From Burkholderiales bacterium (GTDB taxonomy: Bacteria > Pseudomonadota > Gammaproteobacteria > Burkholderiales > SG8-41): 64,000 nt of DNA. The notes beneath the pieces are model-generated. The model did no database searches. It saw only the letters and a program-made list of their open reading frames with translations, and was not told the DNA's origin. A program made the translations under genes and the position numbers. Shown here one piece after another: positions 24,627 through 32,940 of the stretch; the first letter of the stretch is position 1; each line of letters starts with the position of its first letter. The stretch is from the NCBI GenBank assembly GCA_019634975.1, contig JAHCAI010000004.1, positions 109,979 through 173,978 on the forward strand, in the 5' to 3' direction.

Positions 24627-25691
24627 CTAGCGCAGCAGTTCGCCGTCGTTCAGGCCGGTATCCCCGGGCATCAGGCGGTGCTGCTTCAGCAGCTTCACCG
24701 TGCCGGCGAGCGACAGCACCGTATCGGCGGAGCTGAACTCGCGCTTCAGCGCGTTGGGCTCGGCCTTCGCCTTCGCCGTCAGCTCCGGCAGCATCGGCCG
24801 GATCGCGTACCAGGCGCCGCGCTTCACGCAGTGGTGCACTTCTTCCTCGGACACCATGATCTCGTGCAGCTTCTCGCCGGGACGCACGCCGGTGATTTTG
24901 GTCGGGATCTTGCGGCTGCCGATCAGCGCCTTCGCAATGTTGATCACCGTGGCCGACGGCGCGTTGGGCACGTAGATCTCGCCCACCTTGGCGCCCTTCA
25001 GTGCCGCGAACACCGTGTCGACGGCCTGGTCCAGGCTCAGCAGGAAGCGCGTCATGTGCGGCGCGGTGATGGTCACCGGGCCGCCGTTGCGGATCTGCTC
25101 GTGGAACAGCGGGATCACCGAACCGCGCGAGGCCAGCACATTGCCGTAACGCACGCCGATGAAGCGGGTGTCCGGATTGAGCACGTTGGCGCCGACGAAG
25201 ATGCGCTCCTGCACGGCCTTGGTCATGCCCATCACGTTGACCGGCTTGCAGGCCTTGTCGGTGCTGATCGCGACCACGGTCTCGACCGGGTAGCGGTTGT
25301 TCTGGATCGCGCGCACGATGTTCATCGCGCCGATGCAGTTGGTCAGCACCGCCTCTTCGGGGAAATATTCGCAGGACGGCACCTGTTTCAGCGCGGCGGC
25401 GTTGACCACGATGTCGGCATCGCGCACCGCGGCGCTGACCGCGGCATAGTCGCGCACGTCGCCGATGCGGAACTCCAGCACGTTCATGAAGTTGCGGAAA
25501 ATGACTTCATCCGTGCTGACGGTCTTGTGCAGATAGGCCATGCGCATGTCGTGCTGCTTGGCCTCGTCGCGCGAGTACACGATGACCTTTTTCGGCAGGC
25601 CGAGCTCGCCGGTCAGTACCCGGCGCACGAAGGTCTTGCCCATGGAACCGGTGCCGCCGGTGACCAGAACTTTTTTATTCTTTAAAATCAT
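24627..25691 (-). CDS. WbjB/WbvB/FnlA-type UDP-GlcNAc 4,6-dehydratase/epimerase
   Basis: The enzyme converts UDP-GlcNAc to a UDP-4-keto-6-deoxy-L-hexosamine by dehydration and epimerisation. The 354-residue SDR protein starts LKNKKVLVTGGTGSMGKTFV, has SRDEAKQHDMR (a family signature), AALKQVPSCEYFPEEAV, STDKACKPVNVMGMTKA with methionine at the usual tyrosine position, and VRPGEKLHEIMVSEEE. This matches CapE/WbjB/FnlA over its full length. It opens the three-gene L-amino-sugar set with the RmlD-like gene before it and the WecB-family gene after it. Confidence 0.88.
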   Translation of the reverse strand: MILKNKKVLVTGGTGSMGKTFVRRVLTGELGLPKKVIVYSRDEAKQHDMRMAYLHKTVSTDEVIFRNFMNVLEFRIGDVRDYAAVSAAVRDADIVVNAAALKQVPSCEYFPEEAVLTNCIGAMNIVRAIQNNRYPVETVVAISTDKACKPVNVMGMTKAVQERIFVGANVLNPDTRFIGVRYGNVLASRGSVIPLFHEQIRNGGPVTITAPHMTRFLLSLDQAVDTVFAALKGAKVGEIYVPNAPSATVINIAKALIGSRKIPTKITGVRPGEKLHEIMVSEEEVHHCVKRGAWYAIRPMLPELTAKAKAEPNALKREFSSADTVLSLAGTVKLLKQHRLMPGDTGLNDGELLR

Positions 25692-25700
25692 ATGCTTGCA

Positions 25701-26555
25701 TTATCCTTTGGTGTCAGCCAGTTCGTCAATCATGGCCGGCCATGACGGCGGTTCATAACCGAAGCTGCTGCGAAAGTGCGCCGAGTCGAGGCTGCGGTCG
25801 CAGTGGAAATCGTCCTCGGGATCGATCCGGGTGGCGAGCCCGAGGCGGTCGCGGACCAGCGTCAGCAGTTCGTACTTGCTGATCGCTGCGCTCGATACGT
25901 GGTAGAGGCCTTGCGCTTCTGGAAAACGCGTCAGCAGCATCTCGATGATGCGCGCCATCTCGATCGTCGTGAAGCCCGAGAATATCGCCCGGCGGTAGCC
26001 GCGGATCGTGCCCTGCTGCGCCAGAAACCACTCCAGCAGACCTGTCTTGCGCGACAGCTCGCGGCCGATGATCGAGGTGCGCAGCGTGATCGCCGGCGCC
26101 GCGGCCACCTCGCCCAGCAGCTTGGAACGACCGTAGAGGTCCCCTGCATCGGGCACATCGTCCTCGCGGTAGTTACCGTGCTTGCCGGAAAACACGCAGT
26201 CCGTGCTCATGTGCACGAAGCGCGCGCCCGCCTCCGCGCAGAGCGCAGCCATGCGGTGGGGAAACAAGGCGTTGATCTCGATCGAGGGGATGGCTTCCGC
26301 AGCTTCCGCGCGCTGCTTGACGATGCCCGTGGCGTTGATCACCGCGTCGGGGCGGAACCCAGTGAAGACCCTGCGCACCGAGCCGAAGTCCTGCACGTCG
26401 ATGCCGCCCTCCGCATTGCCCGCATGGAACAGCCCGAAACCCGCGTAACGCTCGAGCGGCCCGCGCAGTGTCGCACGCGCCTCGTGGCGCGTGCCGAAAT
26501 GGCGCAGCAGGCGGTGCCCCAGCATGCCGTCACCGCCCAGTATCAGTATCCGCAT
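25701..26555 (-). CDS. RmlD-like reductase (WbvR type)
   Basis: The 284-residue SDR protein resembles dTDP-4-dehydrorhamnose reductase: ILILGGDGMLGHRLLRHFG (NAD(P) loop), ATGIVKQR, FVHMSTDCVFSG (about residues 109-120) and the YGRSK catalytic pair. A bona fide rmlD exists elsewhere in the window, and this copy sits between the WbvB/WbjB-type gene and a WbuB-like transferase. In V. cholerae O37 an RmlD homologue (WbvR) in this position makes UDP-L-RhaNAc, which WbvD epimerises to UDP-L-QuiNAc. That pathway is the best reading; the FucNAc reductase WbjC is longer (about 370 residues). Confidence 0.8.
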   Translation of the reverse strand: MRILILGGDGMLGHRLLRHFGTRHEARATLRGPLERYAGFGLFHAGNAEGGIDVQDFGSVRRVFTGFRPDAVINATGIVKQRAEAAEAIPSIEINALFPHRMAALCAEAGARFVHMSTDCVFSGKHGNYREDDVPDAGDLYGRSKLLGEVAAAPAITLRTSIIGRELSRKTGLLEWFLAQQGTIRGYRRAIFSGFTTIEMARIIEMLLTRFPEAQGLYHVSSAAISKYELLTLVRDRLGLATRIDPEDDFHCDRSLDSAHFRSSFGYEPPSWPAMIDELADTKG

Positions 26556-27771
26556 CAGCCTTGTCCGTCAGTTCATGCATCCAGCCTTCGAGCCGGTCGA
26601 GCAGGCGCTTGCGCTCGAAGTGCTCGCCGAACCAGGCTAGCCCGCGCGCGCCCATTGCCGCCCGCGACTCCTGCGGCAGCTCCGCCATGCGCAGGGTCAG
26701 TTCGGCCAGCGCGGCTGAATCTCCCGCGGCGCAGGTCATGCCGCCCCCCGATTCGGCGATGACACGCGCGCCCTCGCCGTCCAGCGCCCCGATTATCGGC
26801 TTTCCCGCGGCGAGATACGACTGGATTTTGCTGGGGATGGTCAGCGCAAACACCGGATCGGGCCGCAGCGTGACCAGCAGCGCATCGGCGGTGCGGAAGA
26901 ACGCCGGCATGGCGGCCGGCGGATGGCGGCCGAGCAGGTGCACGGCGGCCTCCAGTCCGCGTGTCCGGATTTCCGCCGCGACCGTGTCGCGCATCAGGCC
27001 GTCGCCAACGATCAGCCAGTGGATGTCGCGGCGATCGCGCAGGCGCTCCGCAGCGGCAAGTATGGTGTCGAAGGACTGCGCCGTTCCGATGTTGCCGGCG
27101 AACAGGATGCGGAAGCCCTCGAAGCGCGCCAGCGGGTCTTGGTGGTCCGTTGTGTCCGCGGACCGGTAGAGCTCCTCGGCCCAGTTGGGCAGGTAGCGCA
27201 GGCGCGCCTGCGGCAGTTTGCGCGCGAGCAGGCAGGGCATGAAGGCGCGCGACTGCAGCAGCAGCAGGTCGCAGCGGCGGTGCACGAAATTGGCTACCGC
27301 GGCGCCCGTGGACAGGGCGGGTCCGCTCAGTCCCATCGCCTCGAGCGTGTCGGGCCACAAGTCCTGAATCCACAGCATGACCGGTGCCCGCTTCAGCTTA
27401 CCTAGCAATAGCGCCGGCAGTCCGACGGTGATGGGCGAGGGCTCGAACACGAAAATGAGATCGAACCGCCCGCGGCAGCGCAGCGGTCCGAGCAGGCTGG
27501 CGAAAAACGCGAAAGACAGGTAGTTCAACGCCAGCCGCCAGTTGCGCGCGCGTCCGCGGCTCAGCAGCGGCACCCGCAGCACGCGCATGCCTTCGAAGCG
27601 CTCTTCCGCCGGTCTCAGCCCGTCATAACCCGGGTAGAAGCGCCCCTCGGGATAGTTGGGCATGCCGGTGAGCACCGTCACCTCATGGCCGCGGTCGCGC
27701 AAGCCGACCACGAGGTCGTTGACGCGGAAGGGCTCCGGATGGAAGTACTGGGTGACGACGAGGATCCTCAA
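26530..27771 (-). CDS. WbuB-like L-amino-sugar glycosyltransferase (GT4)
   Basis: WbuB-type enzymes add L-FucNAc or L-QuiNAc to the lipid-linked chain. The 413-residue GT-B protein starts MRILVVTQYFHPEPFRVNDL, with GMPNYPEGRFYPGY and WIQDLWPDTLEAMGL in the N-terminal domain and LFAGNIGTAQSFDTIL, IPSKIQSYLAAGKPIIGALDGEGA in the nucleotide domain, all typical of this subgroup. It overlaps the RmlD-like gene by 26 bases, the same gene arrangement as in L-FucNAc/L-QuiNAc O-antigen clusters. Confidence 0.85.
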   Translation of the reverse strand: MRILVVTQYFHPEPFRVNDLVVGLRDRGHEVTVLTGMPNYPEGRFYPGYDGLRPAEERFEGMRVLRVPLLSRGRARNWRLALNYLSFAFFASLLGPLRCRGRFDLIFVFEPSPITVGLPALLLGKLKRAPVMLWIQDLWPDTLEAMGLSGPALSTGAAVANFVHRRCDLLLLQSRAFMPCLLARKLPQARLRYLPNWAEELYRSADTTDHQDPLARFEGFRILFAGNIGTAQSFDTILAAAERLRDRRDIHWLIVGDGLMRDTVAAEIRTRGLEAAVHLLGRHPPAAMPAFFRTADALLVTLRPDPVFALTIPSKIQSYLAAGKPIIGALDGEGARVIAESGGGMTCAAGDSAALAELTLRMAELPQESRAAMGARGLAWFGEHFERKRLLDRLEGWMHELTDKADADTDTGR

Positions 27772-30194
27772 GTCTGCTTCACCTCGCGCGATCCATAGGC
27801 GGAGTGACTAACAGGAAACAGCCATGCCAGCAGCAGGCCCCACAGGAAGAAGGTCAGGATGCCGGGGTAGGGCTGGCGCATGCCTACCTTGAAGGAATTG
27901 TCGACGATAACCACGAAAAGCACGACGGCCGCGAGCCCGGCATGGGGCAGCGAGTTCTGCAGCCTGGGCCACTGCCTGAGGATGCCGACGACGGTCAGTC
28001 CAAGCAGTCCCAGCAGCGGCAGCAGCGGCACGATGCCGAAGTTGTAGGCGAAGTCGAGATAATAATTGTGCGCGCTGGGAAATTGGGTCCGTTCGGGCGG
28101 CGTGACGTGCCCCAGCGCAGCCGTCCTGGGACTGGATAGGATCTCCCCAGAATAGAACTTCCAATAGGTTATTCTCTCAACCAAGTTCCTAGGGGCGAGC
28201 ATTTTGGCATCGGAGGACCGCCTAAAAGCGTCGGTTTGCAGCGTGATCAAGTCATACTTTCCCCCGAACTTGCCTACGGCAAGCGAGAAGTAGGTGCTGC
28301 AGCAAAGCGCAACAACCATGGCCAGCAACCATGCTGTGACGACACGTTTATTTCTGACACCGAGCATGAGGGCTAGACCGAAGACTCCGGCGATCAGGCA
28401 GACCACGGCCAGCGCCGAGACCGATGCCCCCGCATAAAGCCCCATCAGCGGCCCGAGCCAGAGCAGCATCCTGCGCTGGCCCGGTGTGTTCCAGAGCGTG
28501 TAGAGGGCGATCAGGTAGGCTGCGACGAAGGCCATAGGCACGTACTGCAGATGCTGATAAATGCTGAACAGATAGAGATAAGGCGTCAGCAGCAGATGAC
28601 TCTGGGTCCAGGTTGCCAGCAGCTGCAGCGGCACCAGGATCGCAAGGATCCACAGGAAACTGCGCGCGACCAGCACGAGTCCGCCCTGTCCCTGCGGCAG
28701 TGCCTGGCCCAGAACCAGCGCAAACATCGGTAGCACGAACTGGATGAGCAATATCAGCTTGGCCTGCTCCTGACCGGCATGCACATGCGACAGCAGCACG
28801 CTGGAGGTCAGCATCAGTGCGAAAGTCGCGAATATCACCGTCAGCGAGAGCCGGGCCCGGGTATAACGCCCGAGCAGGACAATGCCGCCGTAACAGGCGA
28901 GCACCGAGACCGGCACCGGAAGCCGCGACAGCAGCCCCCCGGTATCGAAGACATAAGCGGTGTCGCGGAACACGCTGCCGTCCAGCAGCAGGAACAGCGG
29001 CAGCAGCAGCAGCACCGAGATCGTGACGGTCAGGCGCGGCGCGGAGGACTGCAGGCCGCCTTCCCAGGCCCGTAGGGTTTTTTCGGCACTGGCATAGAAC
29101 AGCATCGCCAGGATGGCGCTAAGCAGGTAAAGGAAGGCAAGCGATTCGACACCCAGCAGGTAGAAGACATAAGGCACCGCCGCAACGATCAGGATGTTGG
29201 CCATCACGTCCGGCCCGAAGACATCGGAGTCGGCATGGTTCTGCAGCAGGCGCAGGCGGAACCGCTGCGCCAGCACCATCACTGCGCCGCCGGCCAGCGA
29301 TGCGCCCGCGGCTTGCCAGAACAGCAGGGATTTGCCGGCAAAGCCGCTGGCGGTCGACGCCGTTGCTGCCGCGTAGACACCGATCCCGATCACGCCGGCT
29401 GCCGCCAGCGTGATCGCCAGCCAGGCCGGAAAGTGCGAGGCCTTGCCCGCCTTGGAGGCCTGCAGCGCCAGGGTCGGGCCGATGGCCTGGGCGAATACCG
29501 AACCCAGCAGTCCGCCGATCGCGAACGCGGTGAACAGGTCGCCGGCGACCGCCTTGCCGACCAGAAGAAGGATTAGCAGGCGGAATACGTAGACCGAGAT
29601 GCCGATGACTGCCGTCGAGCCGAAATGCGGCAGCAGGCGCTGCCAATCTCGGAACGGATGAAGGGCTGCCTGTGTGAGCACGTAGCCGACGCTCAGCCAG
29701 ACCGGCGACGTGGCCCAGGCGACAAGCACCGGCAGCCCGAAGGGCAACTCGGCGAGCAACCATGCGGCCGCAACGGCAAACAAGACGGACTGCAGCAGCA
29801 GGAAACGTCCTGCCAGCGGACTATCCTCCGCGAGTTCCATCTCGCTGAGATGGACTTCGGCGAGCCATTCCGCGCAGCGGCGCAGTACCAGCGCCGCGGC
29901 CAGCGCGAACTCCACGCTGCCCAGGCGCAGGCTCAGCCACAGCGACAGCAGACCGAGCGGAAGCAGGAGTAGCAGCCGGCTGCCGAGCAGCATCGAGCTG
30001 GTGATCGCCGATGACGGATTGAGGATGATACTGCGCGCGTTGGCCGAGAATGAATACAGCACGGCCGTCGTTGCGCCGTGCACGATGCCGAAATCCGCGG
30101 CGCTCACCGGCTTGCCGCAGAGCCCGAGCAGGATCATCAGGCCTGTGACCGAAAACGTGTTGGCCATCAGCGCCGCCGGGTAGGCGTAGGTCAT
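27768..30194 (-). CDS. Fusion protein: Wzx-like flippase domain plus Wzy/WaaL-like polymerase domain
   Basis: One uninterrupted frame encodes about 808 residues with some 24 hydrophobic segments. The first half (to about residue 395) looks like a polysaccharide flippase: YPAALMANTFSVTGLMILLG, DFGIVHGATTAVLYSF, GDLFTAFAIGGLLGSVFAQA. The second half resembles an O-antigen polymerase/ligase: SVLACYGGIVLLGRYTRARL, QHLQYVPMAFVAAYL, a large loop near residues 665-740 and FPSAHNYYLDFAYNFG, the usual Wzy_C histidine motif. ATG 30194 has AGGGG just upstream; a GTG at 30269 would add 25 polar residues and overlap the upstream stop by 7 bases. Domain assignment is by pattern, not alignment. Confidence 0.75.
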   Translation of the reverse strand: MTYAYPAALMANTFSVTGLMILLGLCGKPVSAADFGIVHGATTAVLYSFSANARSIILNPSSAITSSMLLGSRLLLLLPLGLLSLWLSLRLGSVEFALAAALVLRRCAEWLAEVHLSEMELAEDSPLAGRFLLLQSVLFAVAAAWLLAELPFGLPVLVAWATSPVWLSVGYVLTQAALHPFRDWQRLLPHFGSTAVIGISVYVFRLLILLLVGKAVAGDLFTAFAIGGLLGSVFAQAIGPTLALQASKAGKASHFPAWLAITLAAAGVIGIGVYAAATASTASGFAGKSLLFWQAAGASLAGGAVMVLAQRFRLRLLQNHADSDVFGPDVMANILIVAAVPYVFYLLGVESLAFLYLLSAILAMLFYASAEKTLRAWEGGLQSSAPRLTVTISVLLLLPLFLLLDGSVFRDTAYVFDTGGLLSRLPVPVSVLACYGGIVLLGRYTRARLSLTVIFATFALMLTSSVLLSHVHAGQEQAKLILLIQFVLPMFALVLGQALPQGQGGLVLVARSFLWILAILVPLQLLATWTQSHLLLTPYLYLFSIYQHLQYVPMAFVAAYLIALYTLWNTPGQRRMLLWLGPLMGLYAGASVSALAVVCLIAGVFGLALMLGVRNKRVVTAWLLAMVVALCCSTYFSLAVGKFGGKYDLITLQTDAFRRSSDAKMLAPRNLVERITYWKFYSGEILSSPRTAALGHVTPPERTQFPSAHNYYLDFAYNFGIVPLLPLLGLLGLTVVGILRQWPRLQNSLPHAGLAAVVLFVVIVDNSFKVGMRQPYPGILTFFLWGLLLAWLFPVSHSAYGSREVKQT

Positions 30195-30262
30195 GCGCCC
30201 CTGAGGTTTCGCGGGCGTCGCGCCCGCCGGTCCAGGCCCGGCGGTATCCGGGGACGCGCGGG

Positions 30263-31273
30263 TTACCACGGGCCGGAGGCCAGCTGACGCAGGAACTCCT
30301 GCGGGCTCAGCGGGGCTGGTGGCGGCTCCGGATGCTGCAGCAGGCGCCTCACTGCGCGCGCGAGGGACAGCGGGGATCCCGGATCGAAAGTCTGGTCCGG
30401 CTCGACGACGTCGCGCACGTAATCCAGTTCCGGCGCGACGATGGCGAGTCCCGCCTGCCGCGCTTCCAGCAGCGGCAAGCCGAAGGATTCCAGCCGCGAT
30501 GGGAACACCAGCGCGCTGCAGCGCCCGTAGAGGGCCTGCAGGGCTTCCGGTTCCAGCGGACCGTGATTGACGATGCTCGGGCCGGCGTCTGCGGTCCGGG
30601 CGATCGCCTGCGCGACAGCTGATCCGGACTCAACGGTCAGATGCAGTTCGGGGCGGATGCCCCAGGTATTGAGCAGGCGCCAGGCGTCCAGCAGCAGCTG
30701 ATGATTCTTGTGCGGTTCGGCCGATGCCGGATAGACGAATCGTGGAGGTTGCGACCGGTCCCGCGCTGCGGCGGGTACAGTCGTCCCGCCGACAAAGGGC
30801 AGCACCCGTGCCTCGGTGCCGAGATGGCGCCGTGCCGCGTCCTGCATCGAGGGGGTCTGGACAATCAGTTTCGTTTCCGGACGCAGGCACCCCTTCAGCC
30901 AGAGCCTCTCGATCCCGATGCGCAGCCGGGCGCGCAGCGGGAAGCCCGCCAGCGATGCCGCCTCGACGAGATAACGATTCTGCAGGAAGACCGCGGTGCG
31001 TGCCGCGCAGTTCAGCAAGGGGGGCAGGTTGCCCATGCACAAAACGAGGTCGGCAGCGCCTGCCACCGCGTGCAGGCGTCGTTCCGCTGCAAGACGGCCT
31101 GACATCGTCGCCGAAAAACGCTCCACTGCGACATGGGAAGGGATGTCACCACCCAGCCGATGATCGGCGATCAGCATGCAGGGCGATCCGGCAGCGGTTG
31201 CCTGCAGGATGGCCTGCAGCAGGGTACGGCCGCCGCCGCGATGCACGTTTGGCGCGTGGATGATCAGCGTCAT
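30263..31273 (-). CDS. GT4-family glycosyltransferase
   Basis: The 336-residue protein begins MTLIIHAPNVHRGGGRTLL, with the glycine-rich acceptor loop of GT4 enzymes, and has RFVYPASAEPHKNHQLLLDAW (start of the nucleotide domain, about residue 183) and ALVFPSRLESFGLPLLEARQ with the E-x7-E type pair. ATG 31273 overlaps the preceding stop by one base (TGATG), which fixes the start. It probably adds a sugar to the repeat unit; substrate unknown. Confidence 0.85.
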   Translation of the reverse strand: MTLIIHAPNVHRGGGRTLLQAILQATAAGSPCMLIADHRLGGDIPSHVAVERFSATMSGRLAAERRLHAVAGAADLVLCMGNLPPLLNCAARTAVFLQNRYLVEAASLAGFPLRARLRIGIERLWLKGCLRPETKLIVQTPSMQDAARRHLGTEARVLPFVGGTTVPAAARDRSQPPRFVYPASAEPHKNHQLLLDAWRLLNTWGIRPELHLTVESGSAVAQAIARTADAGPSIVNHGPLEPEALQALYGRCSALVFPSRLESFGLPLLEARQAGLAIVAPELDYVRDVVEPDQTFDPGSPLSLARAVRRLLQHPEPPPAPLSPQEFLRQLASGPW

Positions 31274-31989
31274 CAGGCGGCGGTGGCCAGCACCATAAGG
31301 GTTTCGCCACCGAGCATTCGCGCCCCCCAGTCCCGGTTGAGCGCGAAAATCAGCCTGCGCGGCAGGCGGGCGATCTGCGTTTTCCATCCCAGCTGTGGCG
31401 CATTGAACGCCGCTCCGGTGTAGCGCGCATCGATGATCCGGTAATCGCAATCCTGCAACAGTGCCAGCGCCAGGCCGCGGGTGAAGTAATGCACATGGCC
31501 CACCTTGCGGCGTACATGCAGGAGCGGTTTCTCTCGCAGCACACTGGAGGCCGACAGATCCAGCGGGAAGTGGAACACGTAATGACCGGCGCGGCCGTGG
31601 ATTTTTGTCAGAAAGGCAAAAGGATCCTGCAGATGTTCCAATACATCCAGCGCCAGCAGCAGGTCGAAAGGCGGAGTTTGGCTGGAAATGAAATCGCCTA
31701 CAGTGAGTTCGACGCCACGGGCACGCGGCACCGCCCAGAACCGTTCGGCATCGGGGGCGATGTCGAAGCCGGAGAGGCGGGCATCGGGATAAAGACGCCG
31801 CAACTCGGCGAGCACGATGCCTGCGCCACAGCCGATATCGACGATGCTGGCCGGTTGCAATTTGTTGGCCACCAGTATTTCCCGCACTTTTTCGGCTTTC
31901 CAGGGCGAGTCCTCACTGTCCCAGGATGGATTACTCCGGAGATAATCGGCGCCGAGATAACGCGCGGCGACGGGATTCTTGTCTTGCAT
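31273..31989 (-). CDS. Class I SAM methyltransferase
   Basis: The 238-residue protein has ASIVDIGCGAGIVLAELRRL (SAM motif I, about residues 47-66), LSGFDIAPDAERF, LLLALDVLEHLQDPFAFL and an RKVGHVHYFTRG segment, as in polysaccharide-cluster methyltransferases acting on sugars or lipid-linked glycans. It sits between glycosyltransferases in one operon, nine bases after the GT2 gene's end. The target is not readable. Confidence 0.82.
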   Translation of the reverse strand: MQDKNPVAARYLGADYLRSNPSWDSEDSPWKAEKVREILVANKLQPASIVDIGCGAGIVLAELRRLYPDARLSGFDIAPDAERFWAVPRARGVELTVGDFISSQTPPFDLLLALDVLEHLQDPFAFLTKIHGRAGHYVFHFPLDLSASSVLREKPLLHVRRKVGHVHYFTRGLALALLQDCDYRIIDARYTGAAFNAPQLGWKTQIARLPRRLIFALNRDWGARMLGGETLMVLATAA

Positions 31990-31998
31990 GCCCCGATT

Positions 31999-32940
31999 TT
32001 AAGCTTTTGCGCGGGTGTTGTTGCGCAGTCGCCAGAGAAGATGGTGCAAAGGCCGGCTGAAAAGCGCATTGGCGGCGGAGCGCCAGGTTTGCCATTGCAG
32101 CAGAGTGCGGGGATACAGCCGCTGGGCGCGGAGGATGTTGGAGATCGCGGCACGGTAGCGCCCGGCACGGCCATGCAACTGCGCGCAGTAGAGGTGCGCG
32201 CGTGCCATCGATTTTGGCTTCAGTCTCGATAGCCCGGGATCCACGCCAGTCGCCGCAAAAAATTCCGTGATTACCATTACCGATTCTTCGGCGCGATCGG
32301 GCGAGGCCACCGCGAAACTCTGCGAACCGGGATGCACGCGCCAGGCTGCCAGCACTTCGGGGATGTGGGCGAAGCGCCCATGCTGCGCCATGCGCAGCCA
32401 GAAGTCGAAGTCGGGGATCTGTCGCAGCTGCGGGTTCCAGCCGCCCGCGGCCGCGTAGGCGCTACGGCGGAAAAATGCGCCCGGCCCCGGTGGACAGTCA
32501 AGGGTGGCCAGCATGCGTTCGAGGCTGAACTCCGGCCGCCGCACCGTCCGCAGCCTGCGGCCGTCGGGGTCGACGTGATCGAAGTCGCAGTAGCTCACGA
32601 TCACGTTGTCCGCTGACAAGGTGGCCGCTGCAGCGCGCACCGCACCCGGATAAAGGAAATCGTCGGCGCTCAGATAACCGAGGATGTCGCCGCGGGACAT
32701 GGCCCAGCCCTTGTTGAGGGTCGCGGCCTGCCCCATGTTGGGTTGCGATTCCCAGCGAACCCTGCCGTCGTATGCAGTGAGCACCCTGCGGGTGTGATCG
32801 GTGGAGCCGTCATCGAGGACGATGATCTCAAGCGCCGGATAATCCTGGGCGAGCAGGCTGTCGATCGCTGCGGGCAGGGTGTCTGCGTGATTGTAGGCGG
32901 GGACCACCACGGATACCGGGGTCGCGATGCCTGTCGTCAT
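31999..32940 (-). CDS. GT2-family glycosyltransferase
   Basis: The 313-residue protein has a GT-A fold: TPVSVVVPAYNHADTLPAAI, IIVLDDGSTDHTRRVL, NMGQAATLNKGW and the metal motif YLSADDFLYPGAV (about residues 91-103), followed by PDFDFWLRMAQHGRF and a C-terminal tail of about 80 residues. ATG 32940 overlaps the upstream stop in ATGA and is preferred over a start seven codons earlier. Likely adds a hexose to the repeat unit. Confidence 0.85.
   Translation of the reverse strand: MTTGIATPVSVVVPAYNHADTLPAAIDSLLAQDYPALEIIVLDDGSTDHTRRVLTAYDGRVRWESQPNMGQAATLNKGWAMSRGDILGYLSADDFLYPGAVRAAAATLSADNVIVSYCDFDHVDPDGRRLRTVRRPEFSLERMLATLDCPPGPGAFFRRSAYAAAGGWNPQLRQIPDFDFWLRMAQHGRFAHIPEVLAAWRVHPGSQSFAVASPDRAEESVMVITEFFAATGVDPGLSRLKPKSMARAHLYCAQLHGRAGRYRAAISNILRAQRLYPRTLLQWQTWRSAANALFSRPLHHLLWRLRNNTRAKA

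Noticed and set aside
25701..26555. A second dTDP-rhamnose reductase (rmlD duplicate)
   Set aside because: A complete rmlD already follows rmlC, and this copy is linked to UDP-L-amino-sugar genes, so a WbvR-type role fits better.
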